Assembly: GCA_000503195.1 (NCBI GenBank)
Contig: AYSC01000001.1
Coordinates: 186,001-250,000, forward strand
DNA from: Blastomonas sp. CACIA14H2
GTDB taxonomy: Bacteria; Pseudomonadota; Alphaproteobacteria; Sphingomonadales; Sphingomonadaceae
Direction: 5' to 3'
DNA length: 64,000 nt
Shown here: piece after piece, positions 36,409 to 45,552 of the stretch
Layout of the letters: each line of letters opens with the position of its first letter
Position numbering within the stretch: the first letter of the stretch is position 1
Made by a program: the position numbers and the translations under genes
Notes under the pieces: generated by a model
The model's input: the letters and a program-made list of their open reading frames with translations, nothing else
What the model was told of the DNA's origin: nothing
The model's database searches: none

Positions 36409-39400
36409 CAGCGCGGCATCCACACGCGCACCAGCGACAGCAGCTTGTCGACATCGATCGGCTTGGCCAAATAGTCGTTCGCGCCGGCGTCCAGACAGTT
36501 CTGCTGGTCATCGGGCATCGCCTTGGCGGTGAGCATGATGATCGGCAGCCGGGACCATTTCGCCTCGCTGCGGATGGTGCGCGCGGCGGTCAGCCCGTCC
36601 ATCACCGGCATCATCACATCCATCAGCACCAGGTCGATCGCCTTGTCCGAATCCTCGCCTGCCGCTTCCAGCGCGTCGATCGCCTCCTGGCCGTTGCGCG
36701 CGATCTGCGTCACCACGCCGCGCGGTTCGAGCACGCTGGTGAGCGAATAGACGTTGCGCACGTCATCCTCGACGATGAGGATGCGGCGACCTTCGAGCGC
36801 GGCGTCGCGGTGGCGCGCCTTCTCGATCATCTTGCGCTGTTCGGGCGGCAGATCGGCGACCACCTGGTGCAGGAACAGCGACACCTCGTCGAGCAGCCGC
36901 TCGGGGGACTTGGCGCCCTTGATGATGATCGAGCTCGAATAGCGCCGCAGCCGCTGTTCTTCGTCGGCGGTCAGCTCGCGCCCGGTATAGACGATCACCG
37001 GCGGGAAGGCATGGGCCTCGTCGGCGCTCAGTTCCTCGAGCACGGCAAAGCCCGAGGCATCGGGCAGCGACAGGTCGAGCACGACACAATCGAACGCCTC
37101 GCCGCGCAACCGGGCAAGGCAATCGGCCGCTGTGCCGACGCCCACGGTGTCGACATCCTGCGACCTGAGCAACTGACCCACCGCCTCGCGCTGCACGGCG
37201 TCGTCCTCGACGATCAGCACGCGACGCATCCGCGACACCAGCTTGGCCTGGAGCGTCGCCAGCACCTCGGCGAGCTCGTCGCGCCGCGCGGGCTTGCCGA
37301 GAAAGCCGACCGCGCCCAGCGCCAGCGCCGTCGGGCCCTGATCGGCTCCCGAGATGACATGGATCGGGATGTGCCGCGTTTCGTCCTTGTGCTTGAGCTG
37401 GTCGAGCACGGTGAGGCCCGACTGGTCGGGCAGGCCGATATCGAGCACGATCGCGTGCGGGCGATATTCGCCGGCCAGCGCGATCGCCTCCTGCGCGGTG
37501 CTGGCGACGATGCACTGGAAGCCCATCTCGCGCGACAGGTCGCAGACGATCCCGGCGAAGGTCGCATCGTCCTCGATCACCAGCAGCAGCTGCTTGCCTT
37601 CGCTCAGCACCGCGCGGTCGTCGGCCGCGATCCGCGGCACGGCACCCTGTCTGGCGGCGCGCTGCCGGGGCGCGGGGGCAGGCGAGGGCAGCACCGCAGC
37701 GGGCGCGACGGGAGCGGCGGGAGCCAATTGGCGCGACGGTACCAGGGCGGGATCATAGGCAATCGGGATGGTGAGCGTGAAGCGGCTGCCTTCTCCGACC
37801 TTGCTTTCCAGGCTGATCCTGCCGCCCAGCAGCCGCGCCAGTTCGCGCGAGATCGAAAGACCCAGTCCGGTTCCGCCGTATTTGCGGCTGATCGTCCCAT
37901 CGGCCTGCTGGAACGCCTCGAAGATGCTGTCCTGCTGTTCCTGCGCGATCCCGATCCCGGTATCGGCGACGCTGATCGCCAGCCGGTCCTCGCCGACGGG
38001 CGCGAAGCCGAGCCGGACGCTGCCGCGCTCGGTGAACTTGAGCGCGTTCGACAACAGGTTCTTGATCACCTGCTCGAGCCGCATCCGGTCGGTCTCGATC
38101 GTCTCGGGGCAATCCGCATCGCGCTCGATCTCGAGCGTCAGGCCGCGCTCGTCGGCGATCGGCTGGAAGACCTTCTGCATGTCACTCGCCAGTCGGTCTG
38201 TCAGCACCGGCGCGGGCTGGATCTCGATATGCCCGGCCTCGATCTTCGACAGGTCGAGAATGTCGTTGATCAGCACCAGAAGATCGTTGCCCGCCGAATA
38301 GATGGTGCGCGCGAACTTGACCTGCTCCTCGGACAGCCGCTCTTCGGGATTGTCGGCGAGCAGTTTCGACAGGATCAGCAGCGAGTTGAGCGGGGTGCGC
38401 AGCTCGTGGCTCATATTTGCAAGGAAATCGGACTTGTACTGGCTCGCCTGTTCGAGCTCGCGCGCCTTCAATTGCAGCGCGGCGGAGGCGCGTTCCAGGT
38501 CGTCGCGCTGCGTTTCCAGCGCCTGCGCCTGCTCCTCGAGCTGGCTGTTGGTCTGTTCGAGCTCGACCTGCTGCAGTTCGAGCCGCGCCTGCGTCTCGCG
38601 CAGCGCATTGCCCTGTTCCTCGAGCTCCTCGTTCGAGACGCGCAGTTCCTCGCTCTGCGCCTGGAGCTCGCCGGCCTGGCGCTGCGTCTCCTCGAGCGCA
38701 TCCTGCAGCCGCGTGCGGAACCGGGCGGACCGCAGCGCGATGCCGATCGATCCGCTCGACTGTTCGAGCAGCTCGAGCACCAGCTCGTCGACGGGATCGA
38801 GAAAGCCGAGCTCGATCACGCCATTGACGCGGTCGTCGGCCTTGGTCGGTGCGATCACCAGGTGACGCGGGACGTCGCTGCCCAGCGCCGAGCCGATCGA
38901 AAGATAGCCTTGCGGAATATCGTTGAGCACGATCAACCGGCCATCGACCGCCGCCTTGCCGAGCAGGCCCTCGTTGAGCGCGAAGCTGACCGGTACGTCC
39001 GCTCCCTGTGCGACGCCGAGCATGCTGGCACGGTTGAAGCTTCCGCCTTCGCCCTTGAACAGCGCACCGGCGCGGGTGCCGGTCTTGTCGGCGAGGAAGG
39101 CAAGGATGGCAGCCGCGAGATCCTCGATCGACTTGTCGCCCATCATCGCGGATGAAAGATCGACCTGAGCCTGTTGCAGCCATTGCTGCCGTTCGCGCTG
39201 GCGCATGCTGCGTACCATCAGCAGGAAGATGGCGATGGTCAGCGCGATGCCGCTGGCGCTGGTCACCACCGCGCTGACCACGGCGGTGTTCGAGGCGGCG
39301 GCCATCTGGTCGATGTTGGACTGCCGCTTGCGCAGTTCCTCGCGCGCCATGCTGGCAATCTGCGCGCGGATCGCGTCCATCGCCGCCTTGCCACGGTCCG

Positions 39401-39854
39401 AATCCACGGCCGCCAGTGCCGCAGCGAAGCCCTCGTCGCGCCGCAGTCGGATCGTCGCATCGAGTTCGCGCAGCTTCTGCTCCACATTGCGTTCGAGCTG
39501 CGCGACATTGTCTTCCTGCACGGCATCGCCCTGCATCATCGCTTCCAGCACGGTGAGCTTGGCGCGCGCCAGCGCGGCGCCTTCGACATAGGGCTCGAGA
39601 TAGGCCTCGCGCCCGGTCAGCAGATAGCCGCGCTGCCCGGTCTCCGCGTCGAGCGCCGCGGCCAGCATGTCGTCGAGCGCATTGAGCACCGTATGCGTCT
39701 TGCGGATCGCGGAATCGCTGGCGCGCATATTGGCGATGTTGAGATAGGCGATCCCTGCGCTGAGCACGAAGAACACGATGCCCGCGACCAGCCCGGCGAT
39801 CGCCCATCGGTTGGCTTGGCCGCTGGCGCGGGGGACATTGCGGTTGGTCTGCAC
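36408..39854 (-). CDS. Membrane hybrid histidine kinase with three receivers
   Basis: About 1148 residues. Order: TM1 (about 17-40), periplasmic CHASE3 domain (about 45-185, LDAETGQRGYLLTGREAYLE), TM2 (about 190-212), GAF (about 235-375), long Glu/Gln-rich coiled coil (about 385-470), HisKA with H483 (MSHELRTPLNS), HATPase_c (NLLSNALKFTERG; ADTGIGIAQEQQ; GGTGLGLSISREL), then three receivers with acceptor Asp near 805, 925 and 1077 (VLDIGLP, VLDLSLP, LMDVMMP). The start is taken as GTG 39854 because no ATG precedes TM1 in frame; a weak GAG lies upstream. It heads the CheR-CheB-kinase operon and would sense a periplasmic or membrane cue. Confidence 0.92.
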   Translation of the reverse strand: MQTNRNVPRASGQANRWAIAGLVAGIVFFVLSAGIAYLNIANMRASDSAIRKTHTVLNALDDMLAAALDAETGQRGYLLTGREAYLEPYVEGAALARAKLTVLEAMMQGDAVQEDNVAQLERNVEQKLRELDATIRLRRDEGFAAALAAVDSDRGKAAMDAIRAQIASMAREELRKRQSNIDQMAAASNTAVVSAVVTSASGIALTIAIFLLMVRSMRQRERQQWLQQAQVDLSSAMMGDKSIEDLAAAILAFLADKTGTRAGALFKGEGGSFNRASMLGVAQGADVPVSFALNEGLLGKAAVDGRLIVLNDIPQGYLSIGSALGSDVPRHLVIAPTKADDRVNGVIELGFLDPVDELVLELLEQSSGSIGIALRSARFRTRLQDALEETQRQAGELQAQSEELRVSNEELEEQGNALRETQARLELQQVELEQTNSQLEEQAQALETQRDDLERASAALQLKARELEQASQYKSDFLANMSHELRTPLNSLLILSKLLADNPEERLSEEQVKFARTIYSAGNDLLVLINDILDLSKIEAGHIEIQPAPVLTDRLASDMQKVFQPIADERGLTLEIERDADCPETIETDRMRLEQVIKNLLSNALKFTERGSVRLGFAPVGEDRLAISVADTGIGIAQEQQDSIFEAFQQADGTISRKYGGTGLGLSISRELARLLGGRISLESKVGEGSRFTLTIPIAYDPALVPSRQLAPAAPVAPAAVLPSPAPAPRQRAARQGAVPRIAADDRAVLSEGKQLLLVIEDDATFAGIVCDLSREMGFQCIVASTAQEAIALAGEYRPHAIVLDIGLPDQSGLTVLDQLKHKDETRHIPIHVISGADQGPTALALGAVGFLGKPARRDELAEVLATLQAKLVSRMRRVLIVEDDAVQREAVGQLLRSQDVDTVGVGTAADCLARLRGEAFDCVVLDLSLPDASGFAVLEELSADEAHAFPPVIVYTGRELTADEEQRLRRYSSSIIIKGAKSPERLLDEVSLFLHQVVADLPPEQRKMIEKARHRDAALEGRRILIVEDDVRNVYSLTSVLEPRGVVTQIARNGQEAIDALEAAGEDSDKAIDLVLMDVMMPVMDGLTAARTIRSEAKWSRLPIIMLTAKAMPDDQQNCLDAGANDYLAKPIDVDKLLSLVRVWMPR

Positions 39855-39954
39855 GGCAGGGGGTCTCGCTGAGAATGGCAATGGCCAGGGTCTAGCCCAT
39901 TGAAATCGCTTTGTCCAAACGCGTCGCGGCCCCGCCGGGGGGTGCCGCCGACCG

Positions 39955-42144
39955 TCAGTCGGGCATCGCGGCAAGCACCCGGTCGGGGGTCATCGGATAA
40001 TCGAACACGCGCGCGCCGCAGGCATTGTAGATCGCGTTGGCGATCGCCGCCGCGCCGCCGCACATGCCCAGCTCGCCAATGCCCTTGGCCTGGATGATGC
40101 TCGCGGCGGCATCGCGCTCCTCGACCAGCACCACGTCGAGGTCGGGCACGTCGCGGTGCACGGGAACGTGATATTCGGCGAGATCGCGATTGACGAGATG
40201 CCCGTCGCGCGGATCGAACTCGAGCGCCTCGGTCAGCGCCATGCCGATGCTCCAGGTGATGCCGCCCAGGCATTGCGAGCGCGCGGTCTTGGCGTTGAGC
40301 ACCCGGCCGAAGCCGAACGCGCCGAGCATGCGGTTCACCCGGGTTTCGCCGGTATAGTGGTTGACCCGCACCTCGGCGAAGAACGCGCCGAAGCCCGAGG
40401 CGAGATAATCGTCGGTGATCTTGCCCGGCTCGTAATGGCCTTCGCGCACCAGATCCTTGCCGCCGAGCAGTTCGGTCAACGGCGTGCCGTTGCCCGCTTT
40501 GGCGTCGGCGAGCACCAGCGCGGTCTCGTCGATGCCGAGGGTGTCGGCCAGCGCCTCGCGGATCGCCATGCACGCGACATAGACGGCAGAGCCGATCGAC
40601 GGGGCTCCCCAGCTGCCGCCCGATCCGGGCCCGCGCGGATGGTTGCTGTCGCCGAGGTCGACGAGCACCTGGTCGGGTCGCAATCCCAGCATCTCGCCGG
40701 CAATCTGCGCGACGATCGTATAGGTGCCGGTGCCGATATCGGTCATGTCGGTTTCGACCAGCGCGGTGCCATCCGCCTTGAGCGTGACGCGTGCCCTGGC
40801 TTCGGCGACATTGTGTACGCGCGCGGCGCTCGCCATCCCGGTGCCGATCCACCATTCGCCCTCGCGGCGCAGGCGGGGCCTGCGCGGTGCGCTGTCCCAG
40901 CCGAACGCTTCCGCACCCTGGCGCAGGCATTCGGCGAGCTTGTGCGACGAGAAGGGCAGGCCCTGTTCGGGGTCCTTGTCGGGAATGTTGCGCAAGCGCA
41001 ACTCGACCGGATCGATCCCGGCACGCTCGGCGAGCACGTCCATCGCCGCCTCGAGCGTGGGCATGCCCACGGCCTCGCCGGGCGCGCGGACCGAGCCTGC
41101 GGTCATGCGGTGGATGCGGGCGAGCTTCAGCACCAGCTCGCGATGCTCGCCCGGATAGAGGAAATGCGAGGATTGCAGCACCGGTTCGGCAAATTCCTCG
41201 CCGGGTAGGTTGGAGACCAGCGCCTCGTGGCCGAAGCCGGTCAGCCTGCCATCGGCATCGCACGCCAGCCGCAGCCGCTGCGTCGTCTCCGACCGTCGCA
41301 TGATGCTCTGGAACACCTGCTGGCGCGACATCACGACGCGCACGGGGCGTTCGAGCTGCATCGCGGCGATAGAGGCCGCAACCGCTTCCTCGCTGATCCC
41401 GAGCTTCGACCCGAACCCGCCGCCGACATAGCGCGAGATCAGGCGGATCCTGTCCTCGGGCAGGTCGAGCGCATCGGACAGTTCGGTAATGTTGTAGTTC
41501 AGCATCTGCAGCGAGGCATGGACGGTCAGGCGTTCGCCGTCCCATTGCGCGATCGCGGCATGCGGCTCCATCGCCGCCGAGGCATGGCCCTTGGTTGTAT
41601 AGGTGACATCGACCGCGAAGGCCGCGTCGGACATCGCCTTGTCGAGATTGCCCTCGCGGACGGTCTCGTCTTCCTGTTCCTCGGCAATGCTCGGGTCGGC
41701 TTCGACCGGCGCGGCCTCGTCGGGCTTGTATTCGACGACCAGATGCCTGGCCGCATCGCGCGCCTGTTCGAAACTTTCTGCCACCACCAGCGCGATCGGC
41801 TGACCCCAATAGCAGATCGTGCGTGGCTTCTGCTGCGGAGCCTCGTTGGCGGTGCCCTGGGCGGGGCGCGTGGTGAGGCGCTCGTCATCGATCACCGCGA
41901 TCACGCCGGGCATGGCGAGCGCGCTTTCGGCGTCGATCCGCACGATGGTGCCCCGGGTGATGGTCGCTGTTACCAGCACGCCCTCGACGCAGCCCTCGAC
42001 CGGATATTCGGCGGCATAGGGCGCGGTGCCGGTGACCTTGGCCAGCCCCTCGATCCGCGAGACGGGCTTGCCGATCACGCCCTGGCGCATCGTGTCGAGC
42101 CGGTTGTCGGTCGCGGGCTTGTCCTGCTTCACATGCACGCTCAT
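39955..42144 (-). CDS. paoC: Molybdopterin-binding subunit, PaoC-type aldehyde oxidoreductase
   Basis: A 729-residue large subunit of a xanthine-oxidase-family enzyme, length as for E. coli PaoC. It opens with the hammerhead domain (GKPVSRIEGLAKVTGTAPYAA), has molybdopterin-contact segments (RYVGGGFGSKLG, GSVRAPGEAVGMPTLEA, GSGGSWGAPSIGSAVY) and the catalytic base Glu in QAKGIGELGMCGGAAA. It is the last gene of the three-subunit operon and its ATG overlaps the FAD-subunit stop by 4 nt. It oxidises aldehydes (often aromatic) to acids. No XdhC/PaoD maturation factor is seen nearby. Confidence 0.92.
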   Translation of the reverse strand: MSVHVKQDKPATDNRLDTMRQGVIGKPVSRIEGLAKVTGTAPYAAEYPVEGCVEGVLVTATITRGTIVRIDAESALAMPGVIAVIDDERLTTRPAQGTANEAPQQKPRTICYWGQPIALVVAESFEQARDAARHLVVEYKPDEAAPVEADPSIAEEQEDETVREGNLDKAMSDAAFAVDVTYTTKGHASAAMEPHAAIAQWDGERLTVHASLQMLNYNITELSDALDLPEDRIRLISRYVGGGFGSKLGISEEAVAASIAAMQLERPVRVVMSRQQVFQSIMRRSETTQRLRLACDADGRLTGFGHEALVSNLPGEEFAEPVLQSSHFLYPGEHRELVLKLARIHRMTAGSVRAPGEAVGMPTLEAAMDVLAERAGIDPVELRLRNIPDKDPEQGLPFSSHKLAECLRQGAEAFGWDSAPRRPRLRREGEWWIGTGMASAARVHNVAEARARVTLKADGTALVETDMTDIGTGTYTIVAQIAGEMLGLRPDQVLVDLGDSNHPRGPGSGGSWGAPSIGSAVYVACMAIREALADTLGIDETALVLADAKAGNGTPLTELLGGKDLVREGHYEPGKITDDYLASGFGAFFAEVRVNHYTGETRVNRMLGAFGFGRVLNAKTARSQCLGGITWSIGMALTEALEFDPRDGHLVNRDLAEYHVPVHRDVPDLDVVLVEERDAAASIIQAKGIGELGMCGGAAAIANAIYNACGARVFDYPMTPDRVLAAMPD

Positions 42145-43123
42145 GCCGCCTTCTCCACCGCTTCGGCCAGCACCGCGTGCAACGTGCGCCGGGCGAGCGG
42201 AATCTTGAAATCATTGTCGCCATGGCCTTCTGCCCCTTCGAGCAGAAGGTCGGCGGCCTGGTCGTACAGCGCAGGCGAGGGGGCCGCGCCGACGAGCAGT
42301 TCGCCGATGCGCGGGTCGTGCCACGGCTTGTGCGCGAGGCCACCAAAGGCGAGATCGGCGCGGGCGAACTTGCCATCGTCGATCGCGATCACGGCCGCGA
42401 TCGAGACCAGGGCAAAGGCATAGGACGACCTCTCGCGCACCTTGCGGTAGAGCTGCGTCGCCGCGACCGGCGGGGGCAGGGTAACCGCGACGATCAGTTC
42501 GCCCTGATCGAGCACATTGTCGCGCCACGGAGTGTCGCCGGGCAGCAGGTGGAAATCGCGCACCGGCACGGTCCGCTCGGCGCCGTCGCTCTTCGCGATG
42601 ACGACCTTTGCGCCCAGCGCGGTCAGCGCCACCGCCATGTCGCCGGGATAGGTCGCGATGCACTGGTCGCTGGTGCCGAGCACCGCGTGCAGCTTGTTTA
42701 CCCCGCCGATCGCACCGCAGCCGCTGCCCGGATCGCGCTTGTTGCAGGGCTGGTCGACGTTCATGAAATAATAGCAGCGCGTGCGCTGGCACAGATTGCC
42801 GCCGGTCGTCGCCTTGTTGCGCAGCTGCTGCGTCGCGCCCGCCAGGATCGCGCGGGCGAGCACCGGATAATCGGCGCGGACGCGCGGATGCACGGCAGTG
42901 GCGGTGTTGGTCGCCAGCGCGCCGATGCGCAGGCCTCGGTCGGACGTATCCTGAATGCCGTCGAGCCCGATCCGCCCGATATCGCCGAGCTGCGAAGGGG
43001 TGGCGACCTGCAGCTTCATCATGTCGAGCAAGTTGGTGCCGCCCGCGATCAGCATCGCCTCGGGCAGCGCCGCGATCGCCGAGGCATCGCTGATCGAATG
43101 CGCGCGCTGGTACTGGAACGGCC

Positions 43124-43127
<4 letters not shown>
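42141..43127 (-). CDS. paoB: FAD-binding subunit with 4Fe-4S insert, PaoB-type
   Basis: A 328-residue FAD subunit. FAD motifs are LIAGGTNLLDMMK (about residue 27) and the ATTGGNLCQRTRC segment. The cysteines in QRTRCYYFMN, QPCNKRDPGSGCGAIGG and GNLC match the extra [4Fe-4S] cluster insert that separates PaoB-type subunits from ordinary xanthine dehydrogenase medium subunits. It overlaps the 2Fe-2S gene upstream and the molybdenum subunit downstream by 4 nt. It passes electrons from the iron-sulphur clusters to FAD. Confidence 0.92.
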
Positions 43128-43636
<509 letters not shown>

Positions 43637-43701
43637 TCAGGACTCCTTGCGAACTCCCAAGCCCCGAAAGCCTCGATAGTTCCCTGTGATTGCGGAAATG
43701 A

Positions 43702-43720
43702 TCACGAACCGCTCGTGATG
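43702..43720. promoter_or_regulatory. Inverted repeat upstream of paoA
   Basis: ATCACGA (43702-43708), 5-nt spacer, TCGTGAT (43714-43720): a perfect 7-5-7 inverted repeat 66-84 bp upstream of the paoA ATG. The size and position suit a dimeric repressor or activator such as LysR or TetR types. Confidence 0.4.
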
Positions 43721-43812
43721 CTGCCCGAACGATGGCAGGCACTCCGGAGGGCATCATGGGCCCGGCTCGGGCGATGCCTCGTGATGTAATTGCCGCCGAT
43801 CGGGCTGTGTAT

Positions 43813-44619
43813 TCAGCGGGCGCGCGCCCGCGCCCTGAGCACGTTCACCACATCGTCGTTGCGCACGCGCCGCCAGCGCGCGTCGACGAAACTGTGCACG
43901 CCGAACAGGAACAGCCCGATCCCGACCAGCGCATAGAGTTCGGGGTGGTCGGCCAGCGATGACAGCGCATCGCCCAGGCCCTTCACCTCGCCCGCGGAAC
44001 CGAACCATCCTGCGCTGATCAGCGACAGGCCGATGACCGCGAAGACAACCGCGCGCGCGGCCAGTCCCGCCCGGCCGATCGGCACCACCCAGCGCGGCGC
44101 ACCGGGGCCGGTGTCCGCCATGAATTCGGTGGTCCAGGCCTTGATCGCCTGGTGCGCGGCAGCGGCGAGGAACGCCAGGCCCAGCGCGCCGATCAACGCT
44201 TCACCCATCGGTACATCGAGCACCATGTCCGCCGCGCGCTGCTCGGTCGCGCCGTCGCCGCCGGAGGGTTGGCCCATTGCCAGGCGCGCTGCGGCATAAG
44301 CGAGGAAGAAATGCGCCAGACCGCTTGCCGCATAACCGGTGCGAATGGCCGCGCCCTTGGTGTCGTCGCCCTTGCCCTCGCTGTCCATCGCGGCGCTGTA
44401 GAGCCGGTACGCGCCGTAAAAGGCGAGGCCGAGCGCGAGCAGCCCGAGCAGCCACGATCCGCCAGGCATGTCCTGCACCGATCGGAACACTCCCTGCGGG
44501 CTGGCGTCGGATGCGCCGGTGCCGGTGAGGGCGAGAACGCCAAGCAGGCAATAGACCACGCCGCGCGCGAACCAACCTGCCCGCGCAAAGGTCTGTAGCT
44601 TTGTCATTTTGTCGATCAT
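43813..44619 (-). CDS. DUF1206 family membrane protein
   Basis: A 268-residue integral membrane protein with six hydrophobic segments arranged as three similar pairs. Each pair begins with a family-like FARAGWFARGVVYCLLG, YAASGLAHFFLAYAA or GRAGLAARAVVFAVIG motif, the repeat typical of DUF1206. Function is unknown. The ATG at 44619 gives MIDKMTKLQTFA; the longer frame to 44772 lacks membrane character. It is divergent from the small membrane protein gene at 44759. Confidence 0.88.
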   Translation of the reverse strand: MIDKMTKLQTFARAGWFARGVVYCLLGVLALTGTGASDASPQGVFRSVQDMPGGSWLLGLLALGLAFYGAYRLYSAAMDSEGKGDDTKGAAIRTGYAASGLAHFFLAYAAARLAMGQPSGGDGATEQRAADMVLDVPMGEALIGALGLAFLAAAAHQAIKAWTTEFMADTGPGAPRWVVPIGRAGLAARAVVFAVIGLSLISAGWFGSAGEVKGLGDALSSLADHPELYALVGIGLFLFGVHSFVDARWRRVRNDDVVNVLRARARAR

Positions 44620-44758
44620 GGCTGGTCCTGCTCCCGTCTGGCAGGGCTTACGCCTTGCAAGGGGCGGAGTTCCGGTCCGCGGACTTTCACTACAAACCCG
44701 CAGCGCGAGGGAACCATATCCGCCCTGTCCGGTATTCGGGGAGACAAGGAGCAACAGC

Positions 44759-44983
44759 ATGATCAAGAACATTATCGGCGCCTATCTCGGTGCCAAGATT
44801 GCGGGCAAGTCGCCCAAGGCAGACAGCGCCGCAGGCGCAACCACCGGCGCGATCGCGGCATCCGCCATCCCGTTCATCATCTCGCGGATGAGCCTGCCGT
44901 CGATGCTGCTGCTGGGAGCCGGTGGCTATCTGGTCAAGCGGCACCAGGACAAGAAGCAGGCGGGCCGCTATCCGCGCGCCTGA
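44759..44983 (+). CDS. Small hydrophobic protein, unknown function
   Basis: A 74-residue protein with ACAAGGAG placed upstream of the ATG. It has a Gly/Ala-rich N-terminus (IKNIIGAYLGAKIAGKSP), a central hydrophobic stretch (TTGAIAASAIPFIISRMS, LPSMLLLGAGGYLV), and a strongly basic end (KRHQDKKQAGRYPRA). One or two membrane passes with the tail in the cytoplasm are likely. Similar short proteins are common as hypotheticals in sphingomonads. It is divergent from DUF1206 and followed at once by strong hairpins. Confidence 0.65.
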   Translation: MIKNIIGAYLGAKIAGKSPKADSAAGATTGAIAASAIPFIISRMSLPSMLLLGAGGYLVKRHQDKKQAGRYPRA

Positions 44984-44995
44984 TGCGACTATTCT

Positions 44996-45023
44996 CGCCT
45001 GAGGCCGAAGACGGCCTCAGGCG
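44996..45023 (+). terminator. 12-bp hairpin after small membrane protein
   Basis: CGCCTGAGGCCG (44996-45007), loop AAGA, CGGCCTCAGGCG (45012-45023): a perfect 12-bp stem beginning 12 nt after the stop at 44983. This is a likely terminator despite lacking a U-run. Confidence 0.65.
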
Positions 45024-45033
45024 AAAGCCGTGC

Positions 45034-45079
45034 CACTGCGGGGAGCGAAAGGCTGAGCCGTTCGCTCCCCTTCGCAGTG
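45034..45079 (+). ncRNA. Long two-part hairpin, structured RNA or second terminator
   Basis: CACTGC (45034-45039) plus GGGGAGCGAA (45040-45049) pairs with TTCGCTCCCC (45061-45070) and, after a 3-nt bulge, GCAGTG (45074-45079). The 11-nt loop can itself pair GGC/GCC. It follows the first terminator by only 10 nt. It may be a back-up terminator, a REP-type element or part of a small RNA; there is no evidence of transcription beyond the structure. Confidence 0.4.
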
Positions 45080-45148
45080 CACGCCGCCAAACTGCCCGAT
45101 GATTGGCTGCAGATCAAATCCCGCACAGCATTGTTATCGATAAGGTAT

Positions 45149-45169
45149 GGCACCGCGATGCGCGGTGCC
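45149..45169. repeat. 9-bp inverted repeat with 3-nt loop
   Basis: GGCACCGCG (45149-45157), ATG, CGCGGTGCC (45161-45169). This is the third strong hairpin in the same gap, 15 bp after the palindrome TTATCGATAA. Confidence 0.45.
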
Positions 45170-45476
45170 GGCGCGCGTGCCATGAGGCAAGCGCTTCAAG
45201 CGTCGGGGCTTAGCCTCCCGCGATAGCGACGACCAGCGGGGATCAGTTCCACCTTGGGTCCGGCGGCGGACGCAGTGGTGCCCCAGCATCCAGCGGTCGC
45301 GCTCGACCCTGAAGCTGGCCGCAATCCCCACATTCTCCCTAGCGATGGGCCAGTTGCCCCGCTTTTCGATCCTCACGAAGGTCTAGTGATCGCGGTTCCT
45401 AGCGGCGTGCTGGGGCATCCCTATGCTGCGATCGGGCGCCCCCGGATCTCGCAGCAAAACACTCTTGACCTCTGGA

Positions 45477-45491
45477 TGATATACTATATCA
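45477..45491 (+). promoter_or_regulatory. Fur-like 7-1-7 palindrome before siderophore receptor
   Basis: TGATATACTATATCA is a perfect 7-1-7 palindrome, 62 bp upstream of the receptor ATG at 45553. The 7-1-7 Fur consensus is TGATAATNATTATCA; the outer five bases on both sides match and the inner two pairs are swapped. TTGACC lies just upstream (45465-45470) as a possible -35 element. Iron-repressed expression of the receptor-ABC operon is a reasonable inference. Confidence 0.5.
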
Positions 45492-45552
45492 CGCGCCTCG
45501 CTTCGACGCTCCCGGGGGGGATGCGGCGCTCTTGTGGGGGGTACACGCTGTC

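Larger units (their letters stand above)
44984..45552. other. 569-bp intergenic region with hairpins and Fur-like box
   Basis: No gene is supported. It carries three strong hairpins (44996-45023, 45034-45079, 45149-45169), a 10-bp palindrome TTATCGATAA at 45134-45143 and the Fur-like palindrome at 45477-45491 upstream of the siderophore receptor. Open frames here on both strands are short or lack domains. Confidence 0.6.

Noticed and set aside
36810-39155. 781-codon open frame on the plus strand
   Set aside because: It runs antisense through the hybrid kinase gene, which has complete HisKA, HATPase and receiver motifs; the antisense frame shows no domain.
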